The notes under the pieces were generated by a model, which was not told where the DNA came from, did not search any database, and saw nothing but the letters and a program-made list of their open reading frames with translations. This document shows, one piece after another, positions 42,041 through 52,432 of a stretch of DNA of 64,000 nt. How positions within the stretch are numbered: position 1 is the first letter of the stretch; the number at the start of each line of letters is the position of its first letter. A program made the translations under genes and the position numbers. Where the stretch lies: the NCBI GenBank assembly GCA_031771865.1, contig JASISA010000001.1, positions 372,001 to 436,000 on the forward strand, given 5' to 3'. Source of the stretch: Nothophaeocryptopus gaeumannii (Eukaryota; Ascomycota; Dothideomycetes; Mycosphaerellales; Mycosphaerellaceae).

Positions 42041-43699
42041 ATGCGACTCTGGCCGCACAGAAAGTCTCATAGTCGACGAATACGTTATCATCTTGCACAC
42101 AATACCAACCCATGGGTCCCATGCACACCCGACGACACATCAAGACGATATCATGAACTCCTACGCAGCTTCTCCCCGCTTGGTGAAAGCGACCCTGGCC
42201 CTGCTATCAGAGCTGCAGGCGAAGAAGATACCAAGAGCTTACGAGAACTCATCCGCCGTGCCGAAGCCCTGTCCGCTGCAGACAGAGCCCTGTACGTCTT
42301 AAACTATGTGTACGGCGAAGGTTTGATGCATGCTTGGGACACACCTCTACTGCGAACCATTGCCCATCATCGTGTTGAGAGTGTTCGATTGCTGCTGAAG
42401 CATGGCGCGAATCCAAACGGCATCGATCGCGAATGTAAAGCCTCCTACACAAGGCGGTTCAGACGATCCAGAAGGCCCCATGTGGAAATACTAGTCTCTT
42501 TCGTTGGAATCACACAGGACGAAGTTGATTCTCCCAAGACCCAGTTCCAACCTTTGACGGCTGAAGAACAGTCTGTTCGAATCCCGCGCATCCGCAGATT
42601 CTGGACTGGCCCAGATACTATACCGCTGAACTGGTCTGACAATGGCGATTGTCTTCACTCAGCAGTGATGGCTGGCCGCGCGACCCCGGAAATACTGGAC
42701 ATGATCATGCAAGCTCGGGCAGACTGCTCAGCGTGTTTGGGAAATGGGCTACAAGAATTACCAGACGAAGACGCCTTGCCGTCTTCTGCTCTCTATGTGT
42801 CAACGCCACTCCACGGGGCGATCGATGTCGACAACACGGACATGCTAAAAGCTTTTCTCGACCGCGGCTTCAATCCAAATGCTCGCGCACTCATCGCTGG
42901 ATCTCAGGCTTTGACACCGATCCAGCGCGCCATAGCAAATGGGAAACTTGACGCATATAAGATCCTCGCAGAGCATCCTTTGACCGATGTCAGTATCATT
43001 ACTCCAGTCTTCGGCATCCATGCCATGCATCTTGTAGTCGCGCAGCTCCGTACGGACTTGGTCCACGCCATCGATGTACCTCTGACTGCCGTCCCGCCAA
43101 CTGCTCTATGTCATTCACTGCTTCACATCGCGTGTCTACCATTCGATCAGACTTCTCTCCAGCTCTTCGCGCCGAAAGTCAGAGAATCTATTGACGATGT
43201 CCGGTCCTTGAGCGTCAATCATGAAGGGACGCCAAACTTGGTCAAGGGAGTAAAGGACATCCCAATGAAACAAAGAGGAATCCCAAATACCGATGGCCCA
43301 TTCATCACCGCTCCGTCAGTCCAGCACACACTACCTGAAGGACGCTGGCCAAGTAACTGTCTCCCTTTGCCATCGACATTCCACTGCCCCAGCCAACTCG
43401 CAGTCGTGTAGCACCTCTTCTCCAACCTCGACCCTGGCGAAATCTCCAAATAGGACATATACGGCAATACACCTTTCCACTGCCTAGCTTCCGAACGCAT
43501 CGTAAATGATGAGCTGGTAATCTGGCTCTGTCAAAGAGAGGGCGGCAGAAGTGTGTGGCACGAAAGTCGGAACAACCAGGGCTGGACGCCGAGAGATCTC
43601 TGGAGAGATATTCTGAGCGTGGTCGAGCCAGACGTCAGAGGCGCATTCAGTAGAAGAGGTGAACGTAGAGGCATGCTTCAATTCTGGGCTGGACGTTAA
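42041..43699 (+). pseudogene. Ankyrin-repeat gene interrupted by two in-frame TAG codons
   Basis: The frame from 42041 encodes an ankyrin-rich protein: DTPLLRTIAHHRVESVRLLLKHGA, then STPLHGAIDVDNTDMLKAFL and TPIQRAIANGKLDAYKILAE. It reaches a TAG at 43409-43411. The same frame then continues with perfect ankyrin sequence after a second TAG at 43451-43453 (DIYGNTPFHCLASERIV…) and ends with a TAA at 43697. Both TAGs sit where glutamine is expected (AVV-x-HLFSNLDPG, then ISK-x-DIYGN). A 51-nt phase-0 intron (43403-43453, poor GTCGTG donor) would also remove both. It is therefore either a broken copy or a gene with a non-consensus donor. The exact start is uncertain. Confidence 0.6.
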
Positions 43700-44553
43700 G
43701 TTGACAGACTGTCGTCACTAGTTAATGAGATACCGCTACTTGTAGGTCGCTTATGACAGACAGACAGTAAAGATCCGATGGACAGAAATAGAATATTTCA
43801 GGATGGAATAATTTTCATCAGAAACCCTTGCATATCCTTCATAATAATGCAAAAAGAAGCAAAAGAGAAGGAGGGAAAACTGCGTATCAAGCTAATTATA
43901 CGACTTAACGAGGCCTCTATCTCGTACAAGTGCGGACTCGAACTCAAGCAAGCAACACCAGGTTTTACCCCTATCATCGCCCAAGTCGCGCCACTGAAGA
44001 TTCTAACATTGGGAGCAAATATAGATGTGTGCGGTGCTGGTGGGAGATGATGGCGTTGGGACGAATGGAAGGTAGTGGTAAGCTGGGAGAAGTGGAGATT
44101 GGCGTTGGTGGAGGAAAGCTCAAGGGTTTGTTGGCTGTTGCCTGAGCTGCAATGTTTGTCTTACTTCTGACACTTCTTCAGAAACGATTTTGCTCAATGA
44201 CATGGCCTCGCGCAATGAGGGAAACACGGAGGGCTTATTTGCGAACCCGACAGAGCGAATCCAAGCACCACGATCGAGACGACGAGCCAGATGTGCTTTG
44301 CAAGTTATTCTTGGATGCGTCTACTCATACTCAAGACAATAAGTTCAGTCCGGTCAGGCCCAGTCCAGTCAATTCAGAGGGATATCGACTCGAAATCGCA
44401 ATGTACCCAGGACGCCATGCCAAAGCAATCTCACTTTCGTCAACCACGCACAAACAAAGCTGTTCGCTGTGTTTTCTATTCCCCCTCGCCCAGCAACCTC
44501 GCAAAGCACGCTTCTTAAACAATTACTCGACGTGGTTAACCAATGGGTGTCGC
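43700..44553. other. Intergenic, no supported gene
   Basis: About 850 bp with an A/AG-rich tract near 43845-43885 and a GACA tetranucleotide run at 43753-43766. No gene is seen. It carries the VPS1 3' untranslated region. Confidence 0.45.
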
Positions 44554-46884
44554 TTATTGCACCTGGCTGACAATCTCGCTGGCACGCGATAAGCTCTCCA
44601 CCATCTGTTGGCACTCCTTCCGCCGGCGGATCGTGTAATCGCTCTCTTTGAGAAGGTCGTCGAGTTCTTGTGTGCGGTACATTTGTTCAAGGAGTTCGCG
44701 TTGCATCTCGTCTTTTGTGTGTCTAGAAATGTGGTTAGTATGTCCCGCTCTGCCATGATTGTAGGTCGATACTCACTCGACAAGGTTCAACATGATAGCT
44801 TTCGGCACCATGTCAATCATCGTCCTCCTCACGATGTTGAAGTACGAGGTGATCAGAAGCTTGATAACCTCAACTTCTTGCGTCTCCTTCTCACTCAGGG
44901 TACCGCTAGCCTTGAGTGTTGGTGGCGGGGGCTCCATAGCCGCCATCTTCTTCTTGTTCTTACTCGCGAAGAAAGATCCGAAAAAGCCAGAGTCCGCTTC
45001 ACCCATACCCAGGCTAGGGGATGCAGATCGCGGAGGCTGGGCACTAGCTGGGAGAGGCTTGCCCGTCTTCGGGTCGACTTGTACAGGCTTGGCAGCGTTG
45101 TGCTTCTCGTTCACGATAGCCATTGCGCGGTGTCCGTTCAAGAAGTCAGGATGGCCAGTGTTGACGTAGCAAGCTTCCATGGCAACAAGATCTCTGACCA
45201 GCTTGTTAGTAGGATCCATACACTTCTTGAAGAAGCCGACAACAACTGCGTGAAGCTTCTCTTTGAGAGCCGGATATCGTCGGAACATGGGCTTGTTAAC
45301 CAGCTGTCCCAATATCCGTATCAGTTCGTCATAGATGAGGCTGACACATTTCAACGATGGGTCTTCGAGACGCTTGATTTGTTGTTTCACAATGAGCTCG
45401 AAAGCAGTCGTGCCAACGAAGAGCGCAGGCGATGAACCGGATGAATTGTAGAGGATCGTCCGGATGTCGATGTCCTTAACTTGGTCGAAGGGATCCACCG
45501 CCTTGACACCGTTGCTGTACAGTTCGTGGTAGACAAAGGCGATACGTGCACCGCCAGACAGCTCAATAGATGATAGCTCAGCATTGTGACCCTCGAGAAC
45601 TGTTCTGTATTCGTTGGAGAACTCCGTAATGATGTTGAGGATGATATTGGCTGGGTTGCCGAGCATGCTGTCTCCAAGCGTTTGCAGCTCAGCAGAGTAT
45701 TTCTGCAGGGAAGCCTGGATCCGCGCCTTGATATCCGGGAGAGTCTGCTTGATGTGCATCATCAGGATGAGGTTCAGCTTGCGCGCCAGGTATGGTGTAC
45801 CGCAATACGAAGCCTTATTCCGGTATGCTTTGTGGTTCTCAAAGAAGTTCTTTTCGTTCTCCAGAGCGTACGAGATTGCCTTCTTGGTCTCGATATCGCG
45901 TTGCCCACGGTTGACTACAGGGACGTAGCCTAACCGCAGAGGGATGATTCGGCCTGCCAGGATATCCACGACGTCTGTTCCCTCGTCCATCAGATCGACT
46001 TTAGTGAGCACACCAATGGTTCTCTGTCCTTCCGGATCAACTTCTCGCGCTAGCTTCAAGCCGTCTGAGTTAGCCAAATCTGTGTTCGCTGCTGTTACTG
46101 CCAAGATGATAGCGTTTGGCTTGGAGATCTGCTTCAACACCATCTCCCTGATTTGTCTCTCAATATCTCTTGGCTGATCACCGACTGGAACTTTCGTAAG
46201 ACCAGGCAGATCGACGAGCGTAAGGGTAAGAACATTGGGCGAGTAGATTCGCAGGTTGATAGGTGCAGGCGAGATACCGCCGTTTCGTCCCGTTTTGCTC
46301 TCTGTCTCTTTTACGATCTCGTCGCGAATTTTGCCAAAGTCGAAGAACTTCTGCCCTGGGATATGAAGAAACTCTCCCCATTCGTCGACGTTGGCCTGTT
46401 TGTCGTCGAGGCTCTCCACCGCCTTGTCGCCGTTGGTGACACCATTTTCTTGCGGTTTCGCGGGCGGTGATCGGTTGATGAGCTGGAGAATGAGCGGTCG
46501 TCTGGTCACGATACCTGTGCCTCGGGGTAGACTAGGCGGTTAGTATTAATTTGTATATGCAGTCTCAGCTCTTCCTCTTACAAGTCTCTGCCGACGATGT
46601 TCTCTAGCACGGAACTCTTTCCACTGGATTGCGATCCTACTACAGCAATTTGTGGGAGATCAATGGGGTTTTGCACCTATAAGTCGTGTATCAGCATATT
46701 GGCGTCTGTCTTGTTTCTGCCAGGTGTTCAACATACGCCGACTGTGGTGAAAACATCTTGAAGCTTGTTGACGAGTGTGATCAGCCCGGGGTCGTTCACG
46801 TTGATTCTATTGCTATCAGTACGCTGCCTCTTTCTCATATCCTCCTGTTGACGATGCTCACGCGTTGGGGTTCGTCTGCGCCAT
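44554..46884 (-). CDS. VPS1: Dynamin-like GTPase Vps1
   Basis: Five exons (46884-46862, 46806-46737, 46676-46582, 46531-44777, 44722-44554) give 703 residues, essentially the length of yeast Vps1. The protein is a large GTPase for endosome/vacuole traffic and peroxisome and membrane fission. G1 is GSQSSGKSS at about residue 45, G3 DLPGL, G4 TKVD. The middle/stalk domain is intact and a Pro/Ala-rich B-insert replaces a PH domain, as in Vps1. Exon 5 supplies the GED tail (HTKDEMQRELLEQMYRTQELD, then QQMVESLSRASEIV). Splicing restores NLVE|HTKDEM; otherwise the frame ends at NLVE. Assignment is firm. Confidence 0.95.
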
Positions 46885-47567
46885 GGCAGGCGGTATCTCA
46901 GGGACAGCTCGGTGTGTGTCGTCGCAGTGCGCGGAACAGCGGGATACGGTTGGGGTGGTATTGGAGGTGCGATCGAGGTGTTTGCTGTACGCCTAGGCGG
47001 ATGCGGGTGGCGAGAGTATGTTCAGTTTTTATTTGGATGCCTTCAACTACAAACGCTACTGACGATAGACCGCATACGAAGCACCTGCCACGCCTTAGCC
47101 TTGGCACCTGCTGACCCTTGTTTGGCCCCGCCACACTGTGGCGCCCCGCACGTGCCTAAACATTCTCTATCTCGGCCCTCGACTTCACCTCTGCTTTTCA
47201 ATCCACATCTACTACATACTCCCAGTCTTGACCTACTTTGCCAATCACGACCATTGAGAGACTTGTTGAATTGTGCTTGAGCTCTCGATCCGGCGTTTGC
47301 TTTTCACGCCACCAATCACGGCCCTCGCGAAGGTCAAGATCCGTGTGCATCAAGTATCCCAATCGTTTCATCAGGGCAAAAGAACGCAGTCTCTCAAGAT
47401 CATGACGAGGCGCCTTTTAGCCGAGTACGTGGCTGCACCGAGCTGATCGTTACGCCTGTCGACATTATTGGGTTTGACGGTGTTCGACGACAGATCAATA
47501 ATGCTGCAGAGAGGCAGGTGGAAGGACCTCATATTGACATCTAGGCCTGGCCAAATCGCAAGTCAAC
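46885..47567. other. Intergenic upstream of VPS1
   Basis: Divergent upstream region of VPS1 and the small gene to its right. Only short frames; no gene is called. Confidence 0.45.
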
Positions 47568-47810
47568 ATGGACGACTGCACTGATATTGAGCAAGTATGT
47601 TGAAGCCTTGTCACCTTTCAGCTTCTTTTGGATGCTTCTTTCTATGCTCTTCATCAGCCCTACAACAATGAATCTTGGCGCTATGTTGAGTTTGAGGACA
47701 ACGTGCCGCAGTCACAGAACTTGCAGATCTTTCGAAATCTTTCACACTTCCACGATGCTCAAAACTACACGCCAGACCGACGAATCTGCCGAAAGGGCAC
47801 TCTCCATTAA
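47568..47810 (+). CDS. Small ORF, 71 residues, needs a very short intron
   Basis: The ATG at 47568 (MDDCTDIEQ) reaches a GTATGT donor at 47595. A CTTTCAG acceptor at 47621 leads into an open frame (LLLDASFYALHQPYNNESWRYVEFEDN…) that ends with TAA at 47808-47810, 3 bp before the next gene's ATG. The downstream part is convincingly protein-like. The implied intron is only 27 nt, shorter than any other in the window. An alternative is a longer intron from a distant first exon. No family is recognised. It is either a tiny independent gene or an upstream exon or ORF of the F-box-like gene that follows. Confidence 0.35.
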
Positions 47811-47813
47811 GCC

Positions 47814-49490
47814 ATGGCGGAAAGGACGACTTCCACCGTCAAACCATGGGATCTATCTACAATCTCGGGCTACAACGATCACGTCCGCATGACTGGCCTC
47901 GGACTCCCCCATCTACATGAAGATATACTTGTTGGACAATATGGCTTCCGAGCTATGTTCGGCTGGTGGATGGCGAGACACGAGATGTGCGGAGCCATCT
48001 TCCGGTTTGAAGCGCTGCCTTCAGAGATCCAGCGCATGATTATCGGGTATGCCCTTGGCGACGTTCAGTACCCAACGGCCCGCCCAAATTGGGTCTCAAC
48101 CCATCTTGTGCGCCGAAAAATTGGCCTACGATACGAACAAGCCCACGGAACCCCAATACACGACCTGCCGAACCCGGATCTACGACTCGTAAATCGCAAC
48201 ACCAACAATCATGTGGTCGACTTTATCCATTACTCTACTATCAAGAGCTTTCGAGAGACATACGAGTTTCTCGAAGTCAGATTGCTGACGCCACCAACAT
48301 ATCTCACCAAGATTCAGTTGTCCATGCACAATCTCGAATTCATCAGATTCTTCCGCGTCGATATCCCACCTTTCAATACTAACGTATTACCACAAATGGA
48401 GCACAGCCTCCATAAATGGTCTATCTGGGCTAAAAGCTGGCCGCGAGAGGCTACAATCAAACCCGGCGCCCCCTCCTTCTTCCTCCACCGCATGCCTCAT
48501 CTAAAGCACCTCGACCTTGACTTTCATTCCACCATGAGCCGTCACGCCAGTCCGTGGTCTGACCCTATCATAAACGAAACCGGCATGCTCCTACCATGGG
48601 ATTACTTCTCGAACATCAAGTGGCATCGTTTCCCGTGTCAGCGTGAAATGGTGGATATCATCATGACCTGGGCCTTTCTCGACGTCTGCGACATACCAAA
48701 TGTCCGGCTCACGGGTTTTGTGAAGACAGACCAGAAGAACAATTGGGAGCACAATCTGAAATCGGAAAAGAAGTTCAAGGACTGGGAGAGTGCACTTGAA
48801 CGATACTACGACACCCGAAACTACCACTACGAGCACTTGAAGGACAAATACCGTAATCGACCACTTCAAAGCTGGCCTCCCGTTTGCTGGTGTCCCCATC
48901 CCTGCGGCTATGGTATGAACGACTACGCAACGCTGCAGAGGAGGTTCCCCGACTGCACTCACGAAAGATGCAAATGCATACTTGGCGGAATGGGCGTGCT
49001 TTGCCCAATACGAATGACCCACGAAGACTACGAATTCGACCACGACGATACAAAACCGAACCCTCCGATCCCGTGCGCGCTCAATGACCAGCGACGTAAG
49101 CTTGGAGGCTTACTGGATATCAGAAATATGTATCTGGGACAAGACATAGCCAGACACATCATCGAAGTGCGCGATGTCAATCTCGAGAGGATGAGAACGA
49201 ACGTCCTCGTCATTCGTATCGTCATCTGGCTGAGACGCCGTGCGAACTTGCGCTCTCTGAATCAAGCCATAGAGCTGGGCCGACAACACAAGTTTGGAGA
49301 GGATACGCCTGCGGCTGTTGCAAGAGCTTTTCACCGTCTTCGGGTCTCGGGAAAGAATTCGGAGACTCCTGCGCACATGGTCATTCAGGAGGACACGACC
49401 ACTCAGGAGGAGCTCGAACAGCCACCCAAGCTGGAGCCGAGATCTGTGACTCGACGGCTCATACCACGCAGTCTTGCGGCTCGTAAATAA
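47814..49490 (+). CDS. F-box-like fungal protein, 558 residues
   Basis: A single exon of 558 residues, start ATG at 47814. Residues about 64-85 read FEALPSEIQRMIIGYALGD, the fungal F-box-like motif, preceded by a short ordered N-terminus. The central part is rich in Trp, His and aromatic residues without a named domain (HRMPHLKHLDLDFHS, then DWESALERYYDTRNYHYEHL). Residues about 360-400 contain a Cys/His cluster (CWCPHPCGYG, then CTHERCKCILGG) that could bind a metal. The C-terminal 70 residues are charged and disordered. It is presumed to act with Skp1 as a substrate receptor, which is inference from the motif. No intron is seen. Confidence 0.75.
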   Translation: MAERTTSTVKPWDLSTISGYNDHVRMTGLGLPHLHEDILVGQYGFRAMFGWWMARHEMCGAIFRFEALPSEIQRMIIGYALGDVQYPTARPNWVSTHLVRRKIGLRYEQAHGTPIHDLPNPDLRLVNRNTNNHVVDFIHYSTIKSFRETYEFLEVRLLTPPTYLTKIQLSMHNLEFIRFFRVDIPPFNTNVLPQMEHSLHKWSIWAKSWPREATIKPGAPSFFLHRMPHLKHLDLDFHSTMSRHASPWSDPIINETGMLLPWDYFSNIKWHRFPCQREMVDIIMTWAFLDVCDIPNVRLTGFVKTDQKNNWEHNLKSEKKFKDWESALERYYDTRNYHYEHLKDKYRNRPLQSWPPVCWCPHPCGYGMNDYATLQRRFPDCTHERCKCILGGMGVLCPIRMTHEDYEFDHDDTKPNPPIPCALNDQRRKLGGLLDIRNMYLGQDIARHIIEVRDVNLERMRTNVLVIRIVIWLRRRANLRSLNQAIELGRQHKFGEDTPAAVARAFHRLRVSGKNSETPAHMVIQEDTTTQEELEQPPKLEPRSVTRRLIPRSLAARK

Positions 49491-49800
49491 TAGCTCCATA
49501 CTTGTGCTACGCTCTTCAAGAAGCTGAATGACTTATGTCTTGAATCCGAGCTGGAGATGTATTGACATATGGAAATAGAAGATGTCTTTGGGACTCAATG
49601 TACAGTCGCTTGGCAGATTGAATACATGGCGGATGTTGGCAAACTCGGCTACTCTAGGACAGCGAGGAAAAGGGATGATCTCTCATGAACAGTGGGTGAG
49701 ATGTCGGGTTTGATTGCACGTCTATCTTCCAACGACTCCACTGGAGCTAGACGTTTGGAATGACTGGATTACAAGTAATACAACCTACCGATGAACAAAT
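49491..49800. other. Convergent 3' region
   Basis: Between the F-box-like gene and the leftward FAD monooxygenase gene. No gene is seen. Confidence 0.5.
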
Positions 49801-51123
49801 TCAACACGTCTCAAAAGCCTCAAAAACACTCTTCACATACAAATCCTCCCCATCCCCACTCTGCTGCTCAATTTTCACATCCAACTCCGTCAAATCCTTG
49901 GCAAACTCCCTCTCCCTCTCCTTCTTTGTCCACCAAAGAAACCAAGGCGTAAGCACCATCAACCTCAGATGTCTCAACCACCCAGAATCTTTGACATTTT
50001 CCCACCTCATCACCGCACTCGCGTACGCCTCGTCAGTCTTTGGGCGACGAATGCTCTCGTATGTCTTCAGTATAGAGTGCAAACCATGACTCTCATGATA
50101 TTTGAGAGCTCGACTGAGTACGATGGCGTCTTCGATGCATATGCCGGTCGATTCGCCTTGAGGCGGCATTGCGTGAGCTGCGTCACCAAGGAGTACGCTT
50201 CGGCCGCCGGGACTTGTCCAGTTCCCGCCTGGAGGAAGTGCGTATATCGGGTAGAGGGACCAAGAACCAGCGGAGTCGATGAGATATTTCAGCTCTGGGA
50301 CAGATGGGTGGTCGAATCGGGAGAGGATGTCGCTTTTGATGGCGTCTTGATCAGAAACTTTGACTTTCCAGCCTTCCCGATCGGGCACTTCGGGTGTCTC
50401 GATGATAGCCCCGATATACTGGGAGTCTCTTCTGGAGTCGAAATAGCTGGCGAAGAAGCTACCTCTACGCGACATCACAACGCCAGTCGTCCTCCATCGG
50501 AGGTACTCGGGGTTCTGAACTTTGCAAGTTGCCAGAGAGACTGCCATGCCAGTGTATGTTGGCTGACGAGCGGGATCAATAAGTAAGGAGCGGACAGAGG
50601 AGTGAATGCCATCGCAGCCGAGGAGAACATCCGCTGAGTGGAAGGAACTATCCTCAAAAACGACTTGCACGGCCTCCGGAGATTCCGTAATTTGAATTGC
50701 ATTCAATCCAAACAGGATAGACGTATCTTCCTGGGATTTGGCGACCTGCAGCAGAGCATCTTGAAGTTGGTGTCGCATCACACGCTTGGCAAGATACCTG
50801 TTTTTGCCGCCACCAATGCCATCGCCATTCGGACCCGTAAAGTCGAGCTCGCCAGCTTTGTTGCCTGTGTGCAAGTCAAAAATCTCGACAGCTCTTACAT
50901 CCGCGCCTGCGCCTTGAGACTGAAGAATTTCGAGGACTCCAAGGTGGTCCAGATATCTCAGAGCTTTGGGCGTGAGATTGACTGCCCCGCCAATTGTTGA
51001 AAAGGTGGGTCGAATCTCGATCACCGTGATGTGAGGTTTGTGGTCTGGGAGCTGTTTGCGCAGAGCTATGGCAGATGCAAGACCGGAAATGCCAGCCCCT
51101 AGGATTAGGATCTTTAAGGGCAT
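49801..51123 (-). CDS. FAD-dependent monooxygenase (salicylate hydroxylase type)
   Basis: A single exon of 440 residues. The start is set at 51123, where MPLKILILGAGISGLASA gives the N-terminal FAD Rossmann motif; the frame is open 34 codons further upstream. Family landmarks are all present: the GxGxxG at residues 8-13, a DGIHSSVRS motif (second FAD/NADPH-binding site), and GDAAHAMPPQGESTGICIEDA, the FAD-ribose motif of class A flavoprotein monooxygenases. The C-terminus has an aromatic helix (MVLTPWFLWWTKKERERE) that may associate with a membrane. Such enzymes hydroxylate aromatic or polyketide substrates, e.g. salicylate; the substrate here is unknown. Confidence 0.9.
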   Translation of the reverse strand: MPLKILILGAGISGLASAIALRKQLPDHKPHITVIEIRPTFSTIGGAVNLTPKALRYLDHLGVLEILQSQGAGADVRAVEIFDLHTGNKAGELDFTGPNGDGIGGGKNRYLAKRVMRHQLQDALLQVAKSQEDTSILFGLNAIQITESPEAVQVVFEDSSFHSADVLLGCDGIHSSVRSLLIDPARQPTYTGMAVSLATCKVQNPEYLRWRTTGVVMSRRGSFFASYFDSRRDSQYIGAIIETPEVPDREGWKVKVSDQDAIKSDILSRFDHPSVPELKYLIDSAGSWSLYPIYALPPGGNWTSPGGRSVLLGDAAHAMPPQGESTGICIEDAIVLSRALKYHESHGLHSILKTYESIRRPKTDEAYASAVMRWENVKDSGWLRHLRLMVLTPWFLWWTKKEREREFAKDLTELDVKIEQQSGDGEDLYVKSVFEAFETC

Positions 51124-52432
51124 AGCGAGGACACATAAGTCTTTCAGTTCTGAGCCCCAAAGGTTGTGCGCTAGACCGAATATTCCTTGTTCAGCCCTAC
51201 CGTGAAATGTAATCAGGCATCTCATGGAGGCAAAGCAAACCTGATAGCTCTAACCAGCTCCTCAGGCTGTCCAAGTAACTTGGAAGGCATCCCGCCTCGC
51301 AGGATGCGCTGTACAGCTGAAGCCACTGCATCCTGAGATTGGTCATATACTTGCACTGCATCAGGCCAATAAGGCAGCGACATCTGCCATGGGAGCAGTC
51401 AGGTGCTAGAGGGCGTGTGCAGGTTTCATGAGCATTCGAGAACAAGTTTCGGTGCAGCTGGCAGTCAGGTGAAGTCGGCAGCAGGTGGGGAGACCGGACT
51501 AATAAGCTGAGCGGCATGGAGGTGATCGCCAAGGCGAGGAGAAGAACATTGGCACGCAGGACGCAGGACAATCTGTACATCCTCTCACGTACTCCAACCT
51601 CATCTGTCCCTGTCGCTCTGCTCACAGCTTGTGTCCGTACATTTCGCCCGATGTTCTTCCGTTCATGACCAAGTTTCTTGTTAAGGGAAGTCAACCATGG
51701 AGACCCCAGAAATGGATCGGATCGAACGGCGTTGGGGAGCGGCGGAGGGAGTCTGGAGGTGATTTCGGTAACGCTCCTTGTGGGCACGCACTGGCACGCG
51801 GATCCGATGTTGCATCGCCATTCGCGTCGGTCTGTCTCAAGTGCGTGCCGTGAGCCGCCCAGTCGAACAGAACTCGGACAAAGATCCGCGCGGGTTTGCG
51901 CAATCAGCCCGGCATGCCTTCAACTTGCATTCAGTCCTCGATTGCTTCCTCAGCGGCCTTCACATGACGCCCGAGTAACGGCATCGCCGACAGGGCCGTC
52001 ACACAAAGAGCGCGGAATGCGATGACGGAGTACAATGCGACCAGTATCTGAGACAGCACGTTCTCGCTCCCACGGTATGCACCGACCCAGCAGCGCGGTT
52101 TGGCTTCGACATTGATTACCTTTGGACACTTCGTCCCCAAGTCGTGATTACCTTTGCAACGCTCCTGACTGCCACACAAACGCGACTTCCTCGGCAATCG
52201 CGCACGCAGACATGGCTAACAGACCACCAGAACGACTCCCATTGAATGGTACATACGCACACGCATATCGATTCACCGGGACGCCGTCATTACCACACGT
52301 GCAGCCCACTATCCGTCCGTAACCGCAATCGGCATCTGACAGCCAGCCTTACAACGACATTTCACCCAAACAACCAGCCCAGTCACTACCATTGATCGAT
52401 CGACACTACACAATATTGTCATACACATCACT
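51124..52432. other. Intergenic, no supported gene
   Basis: About 1.3 kb. A minus frame at 51197-51787 (196 codons) has no domain and is not called. The right part, from about 52200, is the promoter and leader of the myristoylated-protein gene, rich in CACA/ACCA words and lacking upstream ATGs close to the start. Confidence 0.45.

Noticed and set aside
44608..45435. Plus-strand 275-codon frame
   Set aside because: It is antisense to the VPS1 C-terminus, which is firmly identified.
51197..51787. Minus-strand 196-codon frame upstream of the FAD monooxygenase
   Set aside because: Composition is not clearly coding, no motif is seen, and it overlaps short frames on the other strand.
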